Origin: Bacillus zhangzhouensis
GTDB lineage: Bacteria > Bacillota > Bacilli > Bacillales > Bacillaceae
NCBI RefSeq assembly: GCF_000715205.1
Contig: NZ_JOTP01000011.1
Span: 1 to 64,000, forward strand
Direction: 5' to 3'
DNA: 64,000 nucleotides
Under the pieces are notes generated by a model. It searched no databases. It was not told the DNA's origin and saw only the letters and a program-made list of their open reading frames with translations. Of this stretch, positions 52,112 to 60,789 are shown in pieces. Position 1 is the first letter of the stretch. Every line of letters begins with the position of its first letter. Position numbers and translations under genes: made by a program.

Positions 52112-52438
52112 ATGGAAATGGAACAAATTGTGTTTCAACTCATCTTACACGGTGGAAATGGCAGAAGCTCAGCAATGGAGGCCATTACATGTGCAAAACA
52201 AGGCAACTTTGATGAGGCGAAGCAAAAATTGCAGGAAGCACAAGACGCGTTAAATGAGGCGCATCACGCACAGACAGAGCTGATCCAAGGAGAAATCAAA
52301 GGAGAAAAGACGGACATCAGTCTCTTAATGATTCATGCACAGGATCATCTTATGAACGCCATGACCGTCAAGGAGCTTGCAGCGGAAATCATAGAGCTCC
52401 ATGAAAAAATGAAGCAACTCGGAGGTGTCAATTCATGA
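52112..52438 (+). CDS. licA: PTS EIIA, lichenan/cellobiose-specific
   Basis: A 108-residue EIIA; the phosphorylated His lies in [20 protein letters not shown] near residue 75. It forms a trimer that passes phosphate from HPr to LicB. The ATG at 52112 lies nine bases after GGGGG, while the in-frame ATG at 52103 touches that site. It overlaps licH by four bases. Confidence 0.94.
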   Translation: MEMEQIVFQLILHGGNGRSSAMEAITCAKQGNFDEAKQKLQEAQDALNEAHHAQTELIQGEIKGEKTDISLLMIHAQDHLMNAMTVKELAAEIIELHEKMKQLGGVNS

Positions 52439-53763
52439 AAGATGGAATCAAAATTGTCACAATAGGCGGTGGATCGAGCTATACGCCTGAGCTGGTTGAA
52501 GGTTTTATTAAACGGTATCATGAATTGCCTGTAAAGGAATTATGGCTTGTGGATATTGAAGCAGGACAGGAGAAGTTAAACATCGTGGGTGCTTTGGCAA
52601 AACGTATGGTCGAAAAAGCCGGTCTACCGATTGAGGTACACCTGACTCTTGACCGCCGGGCAGCCCTAAAGGACGCAGACTTTGTCACGACACAATTTCG
52701 TGTAGGACTGCTGGAAGCACGGGCAAAGGATGAGAGAATACCGCTCAAATACGGCGTTATTGGACAGGAAACAAACGGACCAGGCGGTTTATTTAAAGGA
52801 CTTCGCACCATCCCAGTCATTCTAGAGATCGTGAAGGACATGGAAGAGCTTTGTCCAGATGCATGGCTTGTGAACTTTACAAATCCAGCGGGCATGGTCA
52901 CAGAAGCTGTTTTACGGTACACAAATCTGAAAAAAGTGGTCGGTCTATGCAATGTGCCGATTGGGATCAAAATGGGGATTGCCAAGGCGCTAGATGTGGA
53001 TGTTGAACGGATCGAGGTGCAGTTCGCCGGCCTCAATCACATGGTCTATGGATTAGACGTGTATTTAGACGGGGTCAGCATTATGGATCAGGTGCTCGAT
53101 GAACTAGGAAATCCGAATAGCCAGTGGTCCATGAAAAATATCGAAGCGAAAAACTGGGAGCCATCTTTTGTCAAAGGCTTAGGGGTTATCCCATGTCCGT
53201 ATCACCGTTATTACTATAAAACGAAAGATATGCTGGAAGAAGAGCAAAAGGCGGCCCAAGAAAAAGGAACAAGAGCAGAGGTTGTGCAGCAAGTCGAGCA
53301 AGAATTATTTGAGCTATATAAAGACCCTGATTTATCGATTAAACCACCGCAGCTCGAAAAAAGAGGCGGGGCGTATTACAGTGATGCGGCATGTAACTTA
53401 ATCAGCTCGATCTATAATGATAAGCATGACATTCAACCCGTGAATACAGTGAACAGAGGAGCGATTGCCAGTATTCCAGCTGAATCAGCAGTGGAAGTGA
53501 ACTGTATCATTACGAAGGACGGACCAAAACCAATCGCGACTGGTGATCTGCCTGTGGCAGTGAGAGGGCTCGTTCAGCAAATCAAATCATTCGAGCGTGT
53601 GGCAGCAGAAGCGGCAGTCACAGGAGATTACGAGACGGCTCTTGTCGCCATGACGATCAATCCGCTTGTCCCATCTGACGAAATTGCAAAGCAAATGTTA
53701 GATGAAATGCTTGAAGCGCATCGTGAATATTTACCGCAATTCTTCAAATCAGTGAATGCGTAA
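52435..53763 (+). CDS. licH: 6-phospho-beta-glucosidase, GH4 family
   Basis: A 442-residue NAD+- and Mn2+-dependent glycosidase of family GH4: NAD-binding [20 protein letters not shown] at the start, [13 protein letters not shown] near residue 147, metal Cys in VGLCNVPIG near 170 and [11 protein letters not shown] with a metal His near 200. It splits the phosphorylated disaccharides brought in by LicBCA. Last gene of the operon, ATGA-coupled to licA. Confidence 0.95.
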   Translation: MKDGIKIVTIGGGSSYTPELVEGFIKRYHELPVKELWLVDIEAGQEKLNIVGALAKRMVEKAGLPIEVHLTLDRRAALKDADFVTTQFRVGLLEARAKDERIPLKYGVIGQETNGPGGLFKGLRTIPVILEIVKDMEELCPDAWLVNFTNPAGMVTEAVLRYTNLKKVVGLCNVPIGIKMGIAKALDVDVERIEVQFAGLNHMVYGLDVYLDGVSIMDQVLDELGNPNSQWSMKNIEAKNWEPSFVKGLGVIPCPYHRYYYKTKDMLEEEQKAAQEKGTRAEVVQQVEQELFELYKDPDLSIKPPQLEKRGGAYYSDAACNLISSIYNDKHDIQPVNTVNRGAIASIPAESAVEVNCIITKDGPKPIATGDLPVAVRGLVQQIKSFERVAAEAAVTGDYETALVAMTINPLVPSDEIAKQMLDEMLEAHREYLPQFFKSVNA

Positions 53764-53771
53764 AATGAAAT

Positions 53772-53796
53772 GGCCCCTTTATGGGGTCGTTTTTTA
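53772..53796 (+). terminator. Terminator of licBCAH
   Basis: Stem GGCCCC / GGGGTC with a short loop, then six T residues. Confidence 0.8.
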
Positions 53797-53831
53797 TGAT
53801 TTGACCATATGGAAACTGGAGAAAGAAGTGT

Positions 53832-54278
53832 ATGATAGAAAAACAGCACGTACTGCTTCAAAGAAAGGACTGTTGGCATATGGTTGCAATTGGTTTAATG
53901 CTTTACGGTTTTGTCGTTCATCCTGTTATGAGTTATGGCACAGTGGTGCTGTTTTTGTATGGCATCATCGCTTCATTTATTGGTCTCATTCGACATAAAT
54001 CCTATGTGTGGATGTATGTACTTCGCCTGCTCGTTTGTTTCACCATCCCAGTGACCAACTTGTTGATGTATCTTGCAACGGTTGGGGGAGATGAAAGAGA
54101 CTTTGATTTCCAGTCGATGCCGTTTGCTTACAATCTTGTCTTTACACTTGAAATCATCGCCATCTTTTTGCCAGAAATCTTTTTGCTGATCGAAAGAAAG
54201 CGTGTCATTAAAGGGAAACAGTGGGTGTATGCAGGGGTGATTGTGTGTGTGTCGATCTTGTTTTGGTGCACGATTTGA
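53832..54278 (+). CDS. Hypothetical membrane protein with four helices
   Basis: A 148-residue protein with four predicted membrane helices (about residues 17-38, 42-52 with 62-82, 98-118 and 128-147) and basic loops. GGAGAAAGAAGTGT precedes the ATG. I recognise no family or motif; its place between licH and ilvK gives no functional hint. Confidence 0.65.
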   Translation: MIEKQHVLLQRKDCWHMVAIGLMLYGFVVHPVMSYGTVVLFLYGIIASFIGLIRHKSYVWMYVLRLLVCFTIPVTNLLMYLATVGGDERDFDFQSMPFAYNLVFTLEIIAIFLPEIFLLIERKRVIKGKQWVYAGVIVCVSILFWCTI

Positions 54279-54311
54279 TGGAATGCTGTCAGATCAAGTG
54301 TGCAAATGAGT

Positions 54312-54500
54312 CTATTTCGTCTTTTGATGGAGTAATCTTTTTCGTCGATACTTTACAAAAGTAATGGAAAGGACAATGGTAGAAATCCCCAGAAACTTAA
54401 ATGCAAACCGAGTGAGGAACGGCGAATCCTCGAAACCTGTAGCTACTATACATGATCCAATGATGATCCCACATATAGCTAGTAGGTAAGTAAAAAACAT
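54312..54500 (-). CDS. Small two-helix membrane protein
   Basis: A 62-residue protein with two hydrophobic helices (FFTYLLAICGIIIGSCIVAT and FLGISTIVLSITFV) and a basic C-terminal tail (KYRRKRLLHQK). AAGGAGTGATGGT before the ATG supports translation. Function unknown. Confidence 0.6.
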   Translation of the reverse strand: MFFTYLLAICGIIIGSCIVATGFEDSPFLTRFAFKFLGISTIVLSITFVKYRRKRLLHQKTK

Positions 54501-54576
54501 ACCATCACTCCTTATGTGTGGAATAAGCGTCTAATTTCCATTATAAGGTATGTTAGAGGGGGAAATAAACAAAAAA

Positions 54577-54805
54577 AGAACCCTTCATGAAATGAAAGGT
54601 TCTCAGCGTGTAGACAAACCCTCGCATTCGGTGTCAGTCCTGCGCGCCGGTGCTCACGAATGTCAAATTCGCTCCGCTCCAGTGCTCGTCCTTCCTAGAC
54701 TTCAAAGGTTTTCAATCACGCTGAAAAGAAGACAAAGGGCTAAAATAAAGATCATTTTAGCCCTTTGTCAACAATCTGAGAACCCTACATGAAATGAAAG
54801 GTTCT
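54577..54805. mobile_element. MITE-like structured element with inverted ends and flanking 27-bp repeats
   Basis: The core (54601-54781) has ends of the form TCTCAG-N6-GACAAA in inverted orientation. It is flanked by two 27-bp direct copies (54577-54603 and 54779-54805) that differ at one base, each a small hairpin able to terminate the ilvK transcript. Inside, GACAAAGGGCTAAAAT (54731-54746) pairs perfectly with 54754-54769. GC is higher than around it and no protein is encoded. It looks like a small non-autonomous element or intergenic repeat inserted with duplication of the terminator. This accounts for most of the gap between 54501 and 54814. Confidence 0.6.
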
Positions 54806-54814
54806 TTCACATGC

Positions 54815-55906
54815 TTAAGCTTGCTTGACGACCGAATCGACTTCTACTGTCCAGCCGAAGATGTCTGGCTGTGTTCCTTTTTGAATGCCAGTGATGGCTT
54901 CGTACAATTTCTTTGATACCTCGCCTGTTTGACCATTTTGAATGACATATGGCTGATCGTGATAAATTAATTCACCGACAGGAGAGATCACGGCCGCCGT
55001 CCCAGTTCCAAAGATTTCTTCAAGTTCGCCTGATTGATGTGCTTCAATTAACTCATCAATTGAAATTTTGCGTTCTGTCACTGGAATCTCCCAATGCTTT
55101 AATAGCTCAAGTACAGAGTTACGTGTAATGCCTTCTAAAATGCTGCCGTTCAATTCAGGCGTCACGATTTCTCCATTGATTTTAAAGAAGATATTCATAC
55201 TGCCGACTTCTTCAATGTACTTTTTCTCGACCCCATCAAGCCAAAGAACCTGCGAAAACCCTTTGGTTTCAGCGACTTGCTGTGCCTTCAGGCTTGAGGC
55301 ATAGTTTCCAGCGGTTTTGGCATTTCCTGTTCCACCCTTAACGGCACGGACAAACTCGTTTTCAACGGCAATTTTCACCGGATGAATGCCTTCTTTATAG
55401 TATGATCCCACTGGAGATAAGATAATGAGCAGCTTATACGTGCTTGACGGTGCAACGCCTAAATAAGGCTCAGTGGAAATAATGAATGGACGAATATACA
55501 AGGAAGTGCCCTCTGCATCAGGTACCCAATCCTTATCAATACGAATGAGTTCATTTAAGCCCTCTAAAACCGTTTCTGTATCAATTTGTGGGATACACAG
55601 GCGGTCATTGGATCTGTTTAAGCGTTCCATGTTCTTTTCCGGACGGAATAAGAGAATTTTTTGATCCTCGGAAACATAAGCCTTTAGGCCTTCGAAAACC
55701 GATTGACCATAATGGTAGACCATAGAAGCTGGGTCCATTGGAATCGCCTGATAAGGAATAATTCTTGGATCGTACCAGCCTTTATCAATTGAATAATCCA
55801 TCACAAACATGTGGTCTGTGAAGATCTTTCCGAATTCAAGTTGATCAGATTGAGGTTTTGGTTTTTTGGTTGAACTAAGTTCAACGCGGATGGGTTGTTT
55901 TGGCAT
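54815..55906 (-). CDS. ilvK: Branched-chain amino acid aminotransferase
   Basis: A 363-residue PLP enzyme of fold type IV, nearly colinear with B. subtilis YwaA (IlvK). The PLP lysine lies in TGNAKTAGNYASSLKAQ near residue 196, and EEVGSMNIFF and GILEGITRNSV-like motifs follow (SILEGITRNSVLELL). It makes or breaks Leu, Ile and Val from their keto acids. Its neighbour licH is the same as in B. subtilis. ATG after AAGGAGATTTACG. A partial CodY box lies just upstream. Confidence 0.95.
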   Translation of the reverse strand: MPKQPIRVELSSTKKPKPQSDQLEFGKIFTDHMFVMDYSIDKGWYDPRIIPYQAIPMDPASMVYHYGQSVFEGLKAYVSEDQKILLFRPEKNMERLNRSNDRLCIPQIDTETVLEGLNELIRIDKDWVPDAEGTSLYIRPFIISTEPYLGVAPSSTYKLLIILSPVGSYYKEGIHPVKIAVENEFVRAVKGGTGNAKTAGNYASSLKAQQVAETKGFSQVLWLDGVEKKYIEEVGSMNIFFKINGEIVTPELNGSILEGITRNSVLELLKHWEIPVTERKISIDELIEAHQSGELEEIFGTGTAAVISPVGELIYHDQPYVIQNGQTGEVSKKLYEAITGIQKGTQPDIFGWTVEVDSVVKQA

Positions 55907-55926
55907 CGTAAATCTCCTTGCTGTTT

Positions 55927-55941
55927 GATTATTTGAAAATT
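55927..55941 (-). promoter_or_regulatory. Candidate CodY box of ilvK
   Basis: On the minus strand AATTTTCAAATAATC matches 12 of 15 positions of the CodY motif AATTTTCWGAAAATT, close to the ilvK start. CodY would repress in branched-chain amino acid excess. The remainder of the gap to 56275 contains TTAAAGCGCTTTCC (56032-56045), a 12-of-14 CRE-like sequence, and otherwise nothing I can support. Confidence 0.4.
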
Positions 55942-56275
55942 CTAATAATATGAAATAATTATGATTCTATTCTATACCTTCACAAAATATTAGCAATAGG
56001 TTTTCTGGAATTCAGACAAGAAAAATCTGTTAAAGCGCTTTCCTCCCCTCTGCCGTCAGTTTGGCTCATGTCACCCCTTTTTCAAGAAGAAATAAAATCC
56101 AAATTCGTTATTAACTGATTAATCTGACAATTTAGAAACGAGTGGTTTTCCTGTAAGATATTCTTTCAACCATACACCTTTTGACCAGTACATTGCAAGG
56201 GGCAGCGTCATATTTTAATTCCTCTTTTTTTTAACCGATAAAGGAAGAAGAGAAGTGAAAGGAGCAAACAACGAG

Positions 56276-57703
56276 ATGAAACGAATGATACCAGGTATCT
56301 TACTGATTCTATTCATGACTGTGATCAGCTTTGGCTGTCAAGCGATGACAGAGGAGGCTGGCGCCAATCAAGGCACAACTTATTACGTGGCAACAAACGG
56401 AAACGACAAAAACCCGGGAACGAAGCAAAAACCTTTCCGCACACTGAAGAAAGCGGCAAGTATGGCTAAAGCTGGGGCAACGATTAACATGAGAGGCGGT
56501 ACATACAAAGAGAAGTTGATTGTCCGCCATTCAGGAACAAAGAAAGCATCAGTTGTCTTTCAAGCTTATGGAAAAGAAAAGCCTGTCATTAGCGGAGCAT
56601 CCCTTAAAGGAAATCAAGCAGACGGCGGTCTTGTCAAAATTGATCAAAAAAGCTATATCACCCTTAAAGGTCTGACAGTCGGACATATCAAAACGAAGAA
56701 AGAAGATGTCACGCCAGTCGGTATTTTCGTCACAGGCAGCGGCAAAGGAGTCAAACTGCTCAACAACCGTGTGCACGACATTCAGACAACACATAAAAAT
56801 GGGAATGCGCATGGCATTGCGGTCTATGGAACGAAAGCACCAGCAGCGATTGAAGACATCGAAATCAAAGGAAATACCGTGGAGAAATTGAAGCTAGGCT
56901 ATAGTGAAGCCCTTGTGTTAAACGGGAACGTCAAAAAATTCCGCGTGACACATAACACGGTTAGGCACACTGATAATATTGGCATTGATTTAATTGGTTT
57001 TGAGAACGTAGCACCTTCTAAAAAATATGATCAGGTCAGAAATGGTGTCGTATCTAGAAACAAAGTATATGAGATTACGAGTTATGGGAATCCAGCCTAC
57101 GGCAAGGACATCTCCGCTGGCGGAATTTATGTTGATGGCGGGAAAGACATTGTGATCGATCATAACATCACACATCACAATGACCTTGGGATTGAAGTCA
57201 CAAGTGAGCATAAAGGGAAAATGGCGGATCGCATTCGCATCGAGCACAATCAAGTGTATTTGAACCGTTATACAGGCATTTCAATTGGCGGCTATGACAA
57301 GAAGAGGGGCGGAACAACAAACACGACCATCTCACATAATATTTTGTACAAAAATGACACAGCCGGCCTAGAAGGCGGTCAATTGCTCATGCAATATCAA
57401 TCGGTGAACAATCGGATCACGAATAATATCATGACAGCTAGTGCATCGCATTACTTAGTCGTGAACTTGTATCAAATCAACCAAAAGAATACATTCCAGA
57501 AGAACGTCTATGATGACCGCAAAGGCGCGAAAGCATCACAGTGGGTATGGCGCGGAAAATGGATGGAAGGCTACAAAACGTATCGCTCTAAAAGCGGTCA
57601 AGATAAAGGATCAGCACACCTCAATCCACAATATGTGAATGAGAAAAAATATGATTTTCGTCTAAAGAAATCATCACCTGCTAAGAAAATCATCGGCAGT
57701 TAA
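56276..57703 (+). CDS. Secreted right-handed beta-helix protein, probable polysaccharide lyase
   Basis: A 475-residue protein with an N-terminal signal (MIPGILLILFMTVISFG), possibly lipid-modified at the following Cys though the lipobox is atypical. YYVATNGNDKNPGTKQKPFRTLKKAASMAKAGATI split over residues 40-75 is the DUF1565 opening found in family 9 pectate lyases and other extracellular lyases. The rest is a parallel beta-helix with repeated IEIKGNTVEKL, IVIDHNITHHNDLGIEV and IRIEHNQVYLNRYTGISIGG turns. It probably acts on pectin or a related uronic-acid polymer, like the pectate lyase at 41470. Start ATG 56276; GTG 56255 is the alternative. Confidence 0.78.
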   Translation: MKRMIPGILLILFMTVISFGCQAMTEEAGANQGTTYYVATNGNDKNPGTKQKPFRTLKKAASMAKAGATINMRGGTYKEKLIVRHSGTKKASVVFQAYGKEKPVISGASLKGNQADGGLVKIDQKSYITLKGLTVGHIKTKKEDVTPVGIFVTGSGKGVKLLNNRVHDIQTTHKNGNAHGIAVYGTKAPAAIEDIEIKGNTVEKLKLGYSEALVLNGNVKKFRVTHNTVRHTDNIGIDLIGFENVAPSKKYDQVRNGVVSRNKVYEITSYGNPAYGKDISAGGIYVDGGKDIVIDHNITHHNDLGIEVTSEHKGKMADRIRIEHNQVYLNRYTGISIGGYDKKRGGTTNTTISHNILYKNDTAGLEGGQLLMQYQSVNNRITNNIMTASASHYLVVNLYQINQKNTFQKNVYDDRKGAKASQWVWRGKWMEGYKTYRSKSGQDKGSAHLNPQYVNEKKYDFRLKKSSPAKKIIGS

Positions 57704-57753
57704 TCAAGTCAATGGCCACGAACGCATCATTTTGGAAATATTCAAAAAAGTCA

Positions 57754-57782
57754 TTGACATTGGCGTGACATCGCATTAAAGT
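57754..57782 (+). promoter_or_regulatory. Sigma-A promoter of the riboswitch-controlled ABC operon
   Basis: TTGACA and TAAAGT separated by 17 bases, 40 bases before the aptamer. Confidence 0.7.
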
Positions 57783-57821
57783 AAAGAAGACATTTCAACT
57801 AAAACAAATTTTATAACGGAT

Positions 57822-58001
57822 CTCTTATCAAGAGAGGCAGAGGGACTGGCCCTATGACGCCCAGCAACCGTTTCTATTTTTAGAAATTGGTGCTAATTCC
57901 TGCAAAGCTGTGACAGCTTTGACAGATAAGAGAGGAAGACTTCCCGATACATGTTTCATGCAACGGTGATAAAGCCTCTCTTCATCAAGAGAGGCTTTTT
58001 T
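57822..58001 (+). promoter_or_regulatory. SAM-I (S-box) riboswitch in front of a ribose-type ABC transporter
   Basis: The aptamer (57822-57932) has closing stem CTCTTATC / GATAAGAG, the core GAGGGACTGGCCC, GCCCAGCAACC and GGTGCTAATTCC, as in the S-box at 1240. A terminator stem GCCTCTCTT / AAGAGAGGC (57974-57995) with a T-run follows. SAM should stop transcription of the three transporter genes downstream. Confidence 0.96.
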
Positions 58002-58101
58002 GTTTCTATTTTAGAAGCAATCCACTGGTTTACTGGCGTTTTCTTACTTTTTTACCTAGTTTTCCGATGTGAAAAATAAAACAACTCGAGGAGGAACAGC
58101 A

Positions 58102-59220
58102 ATGAAACGTAAATATTGGACATCATCTCTTGTATTATTGACGATCCTAACCGTCCTATTAGCAGGTTGTGGAGCAGGATCAAGCTCAGGCTCAAAGGCG
58201 AATGCGGACGAAAAAGTTTCCTTTGACAATGTACCGAAGCGCTTTGCAAAGGGACAGGGAGCAAAAATTAAAGTCATCCGTAAAATCGGCGGTGATGATC
58301 ATACGGCTCAGTTTCTAGCTGGAACAAAGGCAGAAGGTGAAGCGCTAGGCTTTACGGTGGACGTGTACACAGCAAACGGGGATACAGCGAAGTTCCATGA
58401 TGCGATCTCTCAGGCGCTAGAAGAAAACTATGATGGCTTTATCATCTCTCATGGGGACGATGAGGCGACAGTCGCTGATGTGAAAAAGATCACAGCGAAA
58501 GGCATTCCCGTTGTGGCCTTTGATTCGAATCCTAAGCTGAAGGACATCAAAGGAGTCACAGTGACGTCACAAGATGACGAACAATTAGCGAAAAAATCAT
58601 TAGATGCTCTCGTGTCTGATTTTAAAGGAAAAGCAAATATTGCGTACCTCTGGGTAGATGGGTTTCCACCAATGGTGAGACGAAACAAAGTGTACCAAGA
58701 AACGCTCAAACAGTATAAAGGAATCAAGGAACTTGACCGATTTGGCGTTGCGGCCTCTGATACATCAGTTCAAACACAAAATGCGGTTTCGGCTATGTTG
58801 AATAAATATCCAAAGGGCAAGCTTGACGCTATTTTTGCCACGTGGGACGCATTTGCTATTGGTGCGGCAAGAGCCTTAAAGGAAGCCGGAAGAACAGAAG
58901 TGAAGATTTACGGTATTGATGTGTCAAATGCCGACCTTCAGGAAATGACAGCGAAAGACAGCCCATGGAAGTACACAGCAGCGGTTGATCCGAAGCTCAT
59001 TGGTGCAGTTGACGTGAGGATTCTTGCGAAGAAAATAGCTGGAGAGAAAACACCATCTTCCTATGACCTTGAGGCCTCTCTCATTTCACAAAAGCAGCTT
59101 CAGGATGCAGGAAAGGCCATCAATATGGTCAATCTTGCAGATGAAGTAAAAGGATTCGGATCATCTACTGCTTTTGAAGAAGATTGGATGAAGACCTTGA
59201 AGAAACATTATGCAAAATAA
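58102..59220 (+). CDS. Ribose-type substrate-binding lipoprotein, possible methylthioribose receptor
   Basis: A 372-residue lipoprotein (LTVLLAGC, Cys about 22) with a type I periplasmic-binding fold: HTAQFLAGTKAEGEALGF, YDGFIISHGDDEAT, GIPVVAFDSNP, DAIFATWDAFAIGAARALKEAG and KIYGIDVSNADLQEM. It resembles ribose/galactose receptors. SAM-riboswitch control points to a substrate from sulfur metabolism; S-box-controlled sugar-type transporters (MtsABC) have been predicted to carry methylthioribose in Gram-positive bacteria. Start ATG 58102 after GAGGAGGAACAGCA; the frame's 11 upstream codons overlap that site. Confidence 0.85.
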   Translation: MKRKYWTSSLVLLTILTVLLAGCGAGSSSGSKANADEKVSFDNVPKRFAKGQGAKIKVIRKIGGDDHTAQFLAGTKAEGEALGFTVDVYTANGDTAKFHDAISQALEENYDGFIISHGDDEATVADVKKITAKGIPVVAFDSNPKLKDIKGVTVTSQDDEQLAKKSLDALVSDFKGKANIAYLWVDGFPPMVRRNKVYQETLKQYKGIKELDRFGVAASDTSVQTQNAVSAMLNKYPKGKLDAIFATWDAFAIGAARALKEAGRTEVKIYGIDVSNADLQEMTAKDSPWKYTAAVDPKLIGAVDVRILAKKIAGEKTPSSYDLEASLISQKQLQDAGKAINMVNLADEVKGFGSSTAFEEDWMKTLKKHYAK

Positions 59221-59227
59221 ACAACGT

Positions 59228-59258
59228 ACACTCTCTTTCCATAGAGGGTGTTTCGTTT
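59228..59258 (+). terminator. Weak hairpin between receptor and ATPase genes
   Basis: ACACTCTC / GAGGGTGT with a 7-base loop, followed by TTCGTTTTT. It may make the receptor message more abundant than that of the other two genes. Confidence 0.55.
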
Positions 59259-59292
59259 TTCAAATGACGATCAATAGACAAGGAGGAAACCT

Positions 59293-60789
59293 ATGACTTC
59301 GCCGCTTGTTTGTATGAAGAACATTTCGATTGAATTCCCAGGGGTTAAGGCGTTGGATCAAGTGAATTTCACATTAAAAAAAGGCACGGTCCATGCGCTG
59401 ATTGGGGCGAACGGTGCTGGGAAATCAACGTTAATGAAAGTTCTCTCTGGCGCTCATTCGCATTTTGAGGGAACCATCCACATCAATGGCAAGACTGCAT
59501 CGATTCAAACACCGAAGGATGCGGCCTCATACGGTGTGCAGACAGTTCATCAAGAAGTGGATACGGCTCTTGTTCCCTATTTAAGTGTTGGTGAGAACAT
59601 GATGATGCATGAGATTGAGAAAAAATCATTTGTCCGCTGGAAAGAGCTTCATCGCAAGGCGGCTCAACTATTAAAAGAGATGGACATCGACATCTCCACA
59701 AAACGTCTTGTGAGTGATCTGACACTTGCAGAAAAACAGATGGTGCTCATTGCCAAGGCCGTTTCGATCAAATGCAGCATTTTAATTTTAGATGAACCAA
59801 CTGCTCCGCTTAGTCATGCAGAAACAAGCAAGTTATTCTCAATGATTGATCAACTGAAAAAAAATGGAACGGGTATTGTGTTTATCTCGCATCGAATGCC
59901 CGAAATTTTCAATATCTGTGATGAGCTGACTGTGATGCGAAATGGAACCGATGTGGCAGCACACCTCGTCAAAGACACAAATCCCCAGCAGGTCATTGAG
60001 GAAATGCTAGGCACACCATTAGAGGAGCAATTCCCGCCCCGTACACCTTTGAAGGATGCACCTATTGTGCTTGAAGTGAAACAGTTATACGACCAGCATA
60101 AATTAAGCAACATTCATCTTCATGTGAAAAAGGGAGAAATTCTCGGGATTGCAGGACTTGTCGGTGCTGGTAAAACAGAGTTGTGCAAAGCCCTTTTTGG
60201 CGCCTCAGAAAAAAAGATGGGCACTGTGCAGCTTCATGGTAAAACCATTCAAATCAAATCGCCTCATCAAGCAGTGAGAGCCGGCTTGGCACTTGTTCCC
60301 GAGGAGCGGAGAAAAGAAGGAATTTTGACGGAAGAAACCGTGGGATGGAACCTAACAGCTGCAAGTCTTCGCTCATTCTCACGGATACTCAGCTTCTTAC
60401 ATCGTCCTAAGGAAAAGCAGGCAGCAGGTGAAATCGTCAAACGGCTTGGCGTCAAAACGCCTTCTCTTGAGGCGAAGGTAAAGCATTTATCTGGTGGAAA
60501 TCAGCAGAAGATTGCCATTGGAAAATGGCTGCTAGCTGAGGCGGATGTGTATCTCTTTGATGAACCAACCAAAGGGGTAGACGTTGGAGCGAAAAAAGAC
60601 ATTTTCTCTCTTATTGCAGAACTTGCCGCCCGAGGAAAGTCCGTGATTTATGCGTCAAGTGAGCTGGCGGAAATTGCGGGCATTGCAGACCGAGTATACG
60701 TGCTATATGATGGCAGCATTACCCGGGAAATGACCGCACCAACGACTGAAGAAGAGCTTTTATATCATTCAACAGGAGGACAATCATGA
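59293..60789 (+). CDS. RbsA-type double ATPase of the riboswitch-controlled transporter
   Basis: A 498-residue protein made of two fused ABC domains. The first has Walker A GANGAGKST near residue 40, Walker B LILDEPTAPL near 165; the second has a changed Walker A GLVGAGKTE near 293, signature LSGGNQQK near 400 and FDEPTKGVDVGAK near 425. This degenerate second site is typical of ribose and galactose transporters. It overlaps the permease gene by four bases. Confidence 0.9.
   Translation: MTSPLVCMKNISIEFPGVKALDQVNFTLKKGTVHALIGANGAGKSTLMKVLSGAHSHFEGTIHINGKTASIQTPKDAASYGVQTVHQEVDTALVPYLSVGENMMMHEIEKKSFVRWKELHRKAAQLLKEMDIDISTKRLVSDLTLAEKQMVLIAKAVSIKCSILILDEPTAPLSHAETSKLFSMIDQLKKNGTGIVFISHRMPEIFNICDELTVMRNGTDVAAHLVKDTNPQQVIEEMLGTPLEEQFPPRTPLKDAPIVLEVKQLYDQHKLSNIHLHVKKGEILGIAGLVGAGKTELCKALFGASEKKMGTVQLHGKTIQIKSPHQAVRAGLALVPEERRKEGILTEETVGWNLTAASLRSFSRILSFLHRPKEKQAAGEIVKRLGVKTPSLEAKVKHLSGGNQQKIAIGKWLLAEADVYLFDEPTKGVDVGAKKDIFSLIAELAARGKSVIYASSELAEIAGIADRVYVLYDGSITREMTAPTTEEELLYHSTGGQS

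Noticed and set aside
52518-53036. 172-codon minus-strand frame opposite licH.
   Set aside because: Antisense shadow of a conserved GH4 gene; its serine- and arginine-rich composition is typical of such shadows.
54731-54769. Perfect 16-bp hairpin as an ordinary terminator of ilvK.
   Set aside because: It lacks a T-run on either strand and lies inside the inverted-end element, so it is better seen as part of that element.
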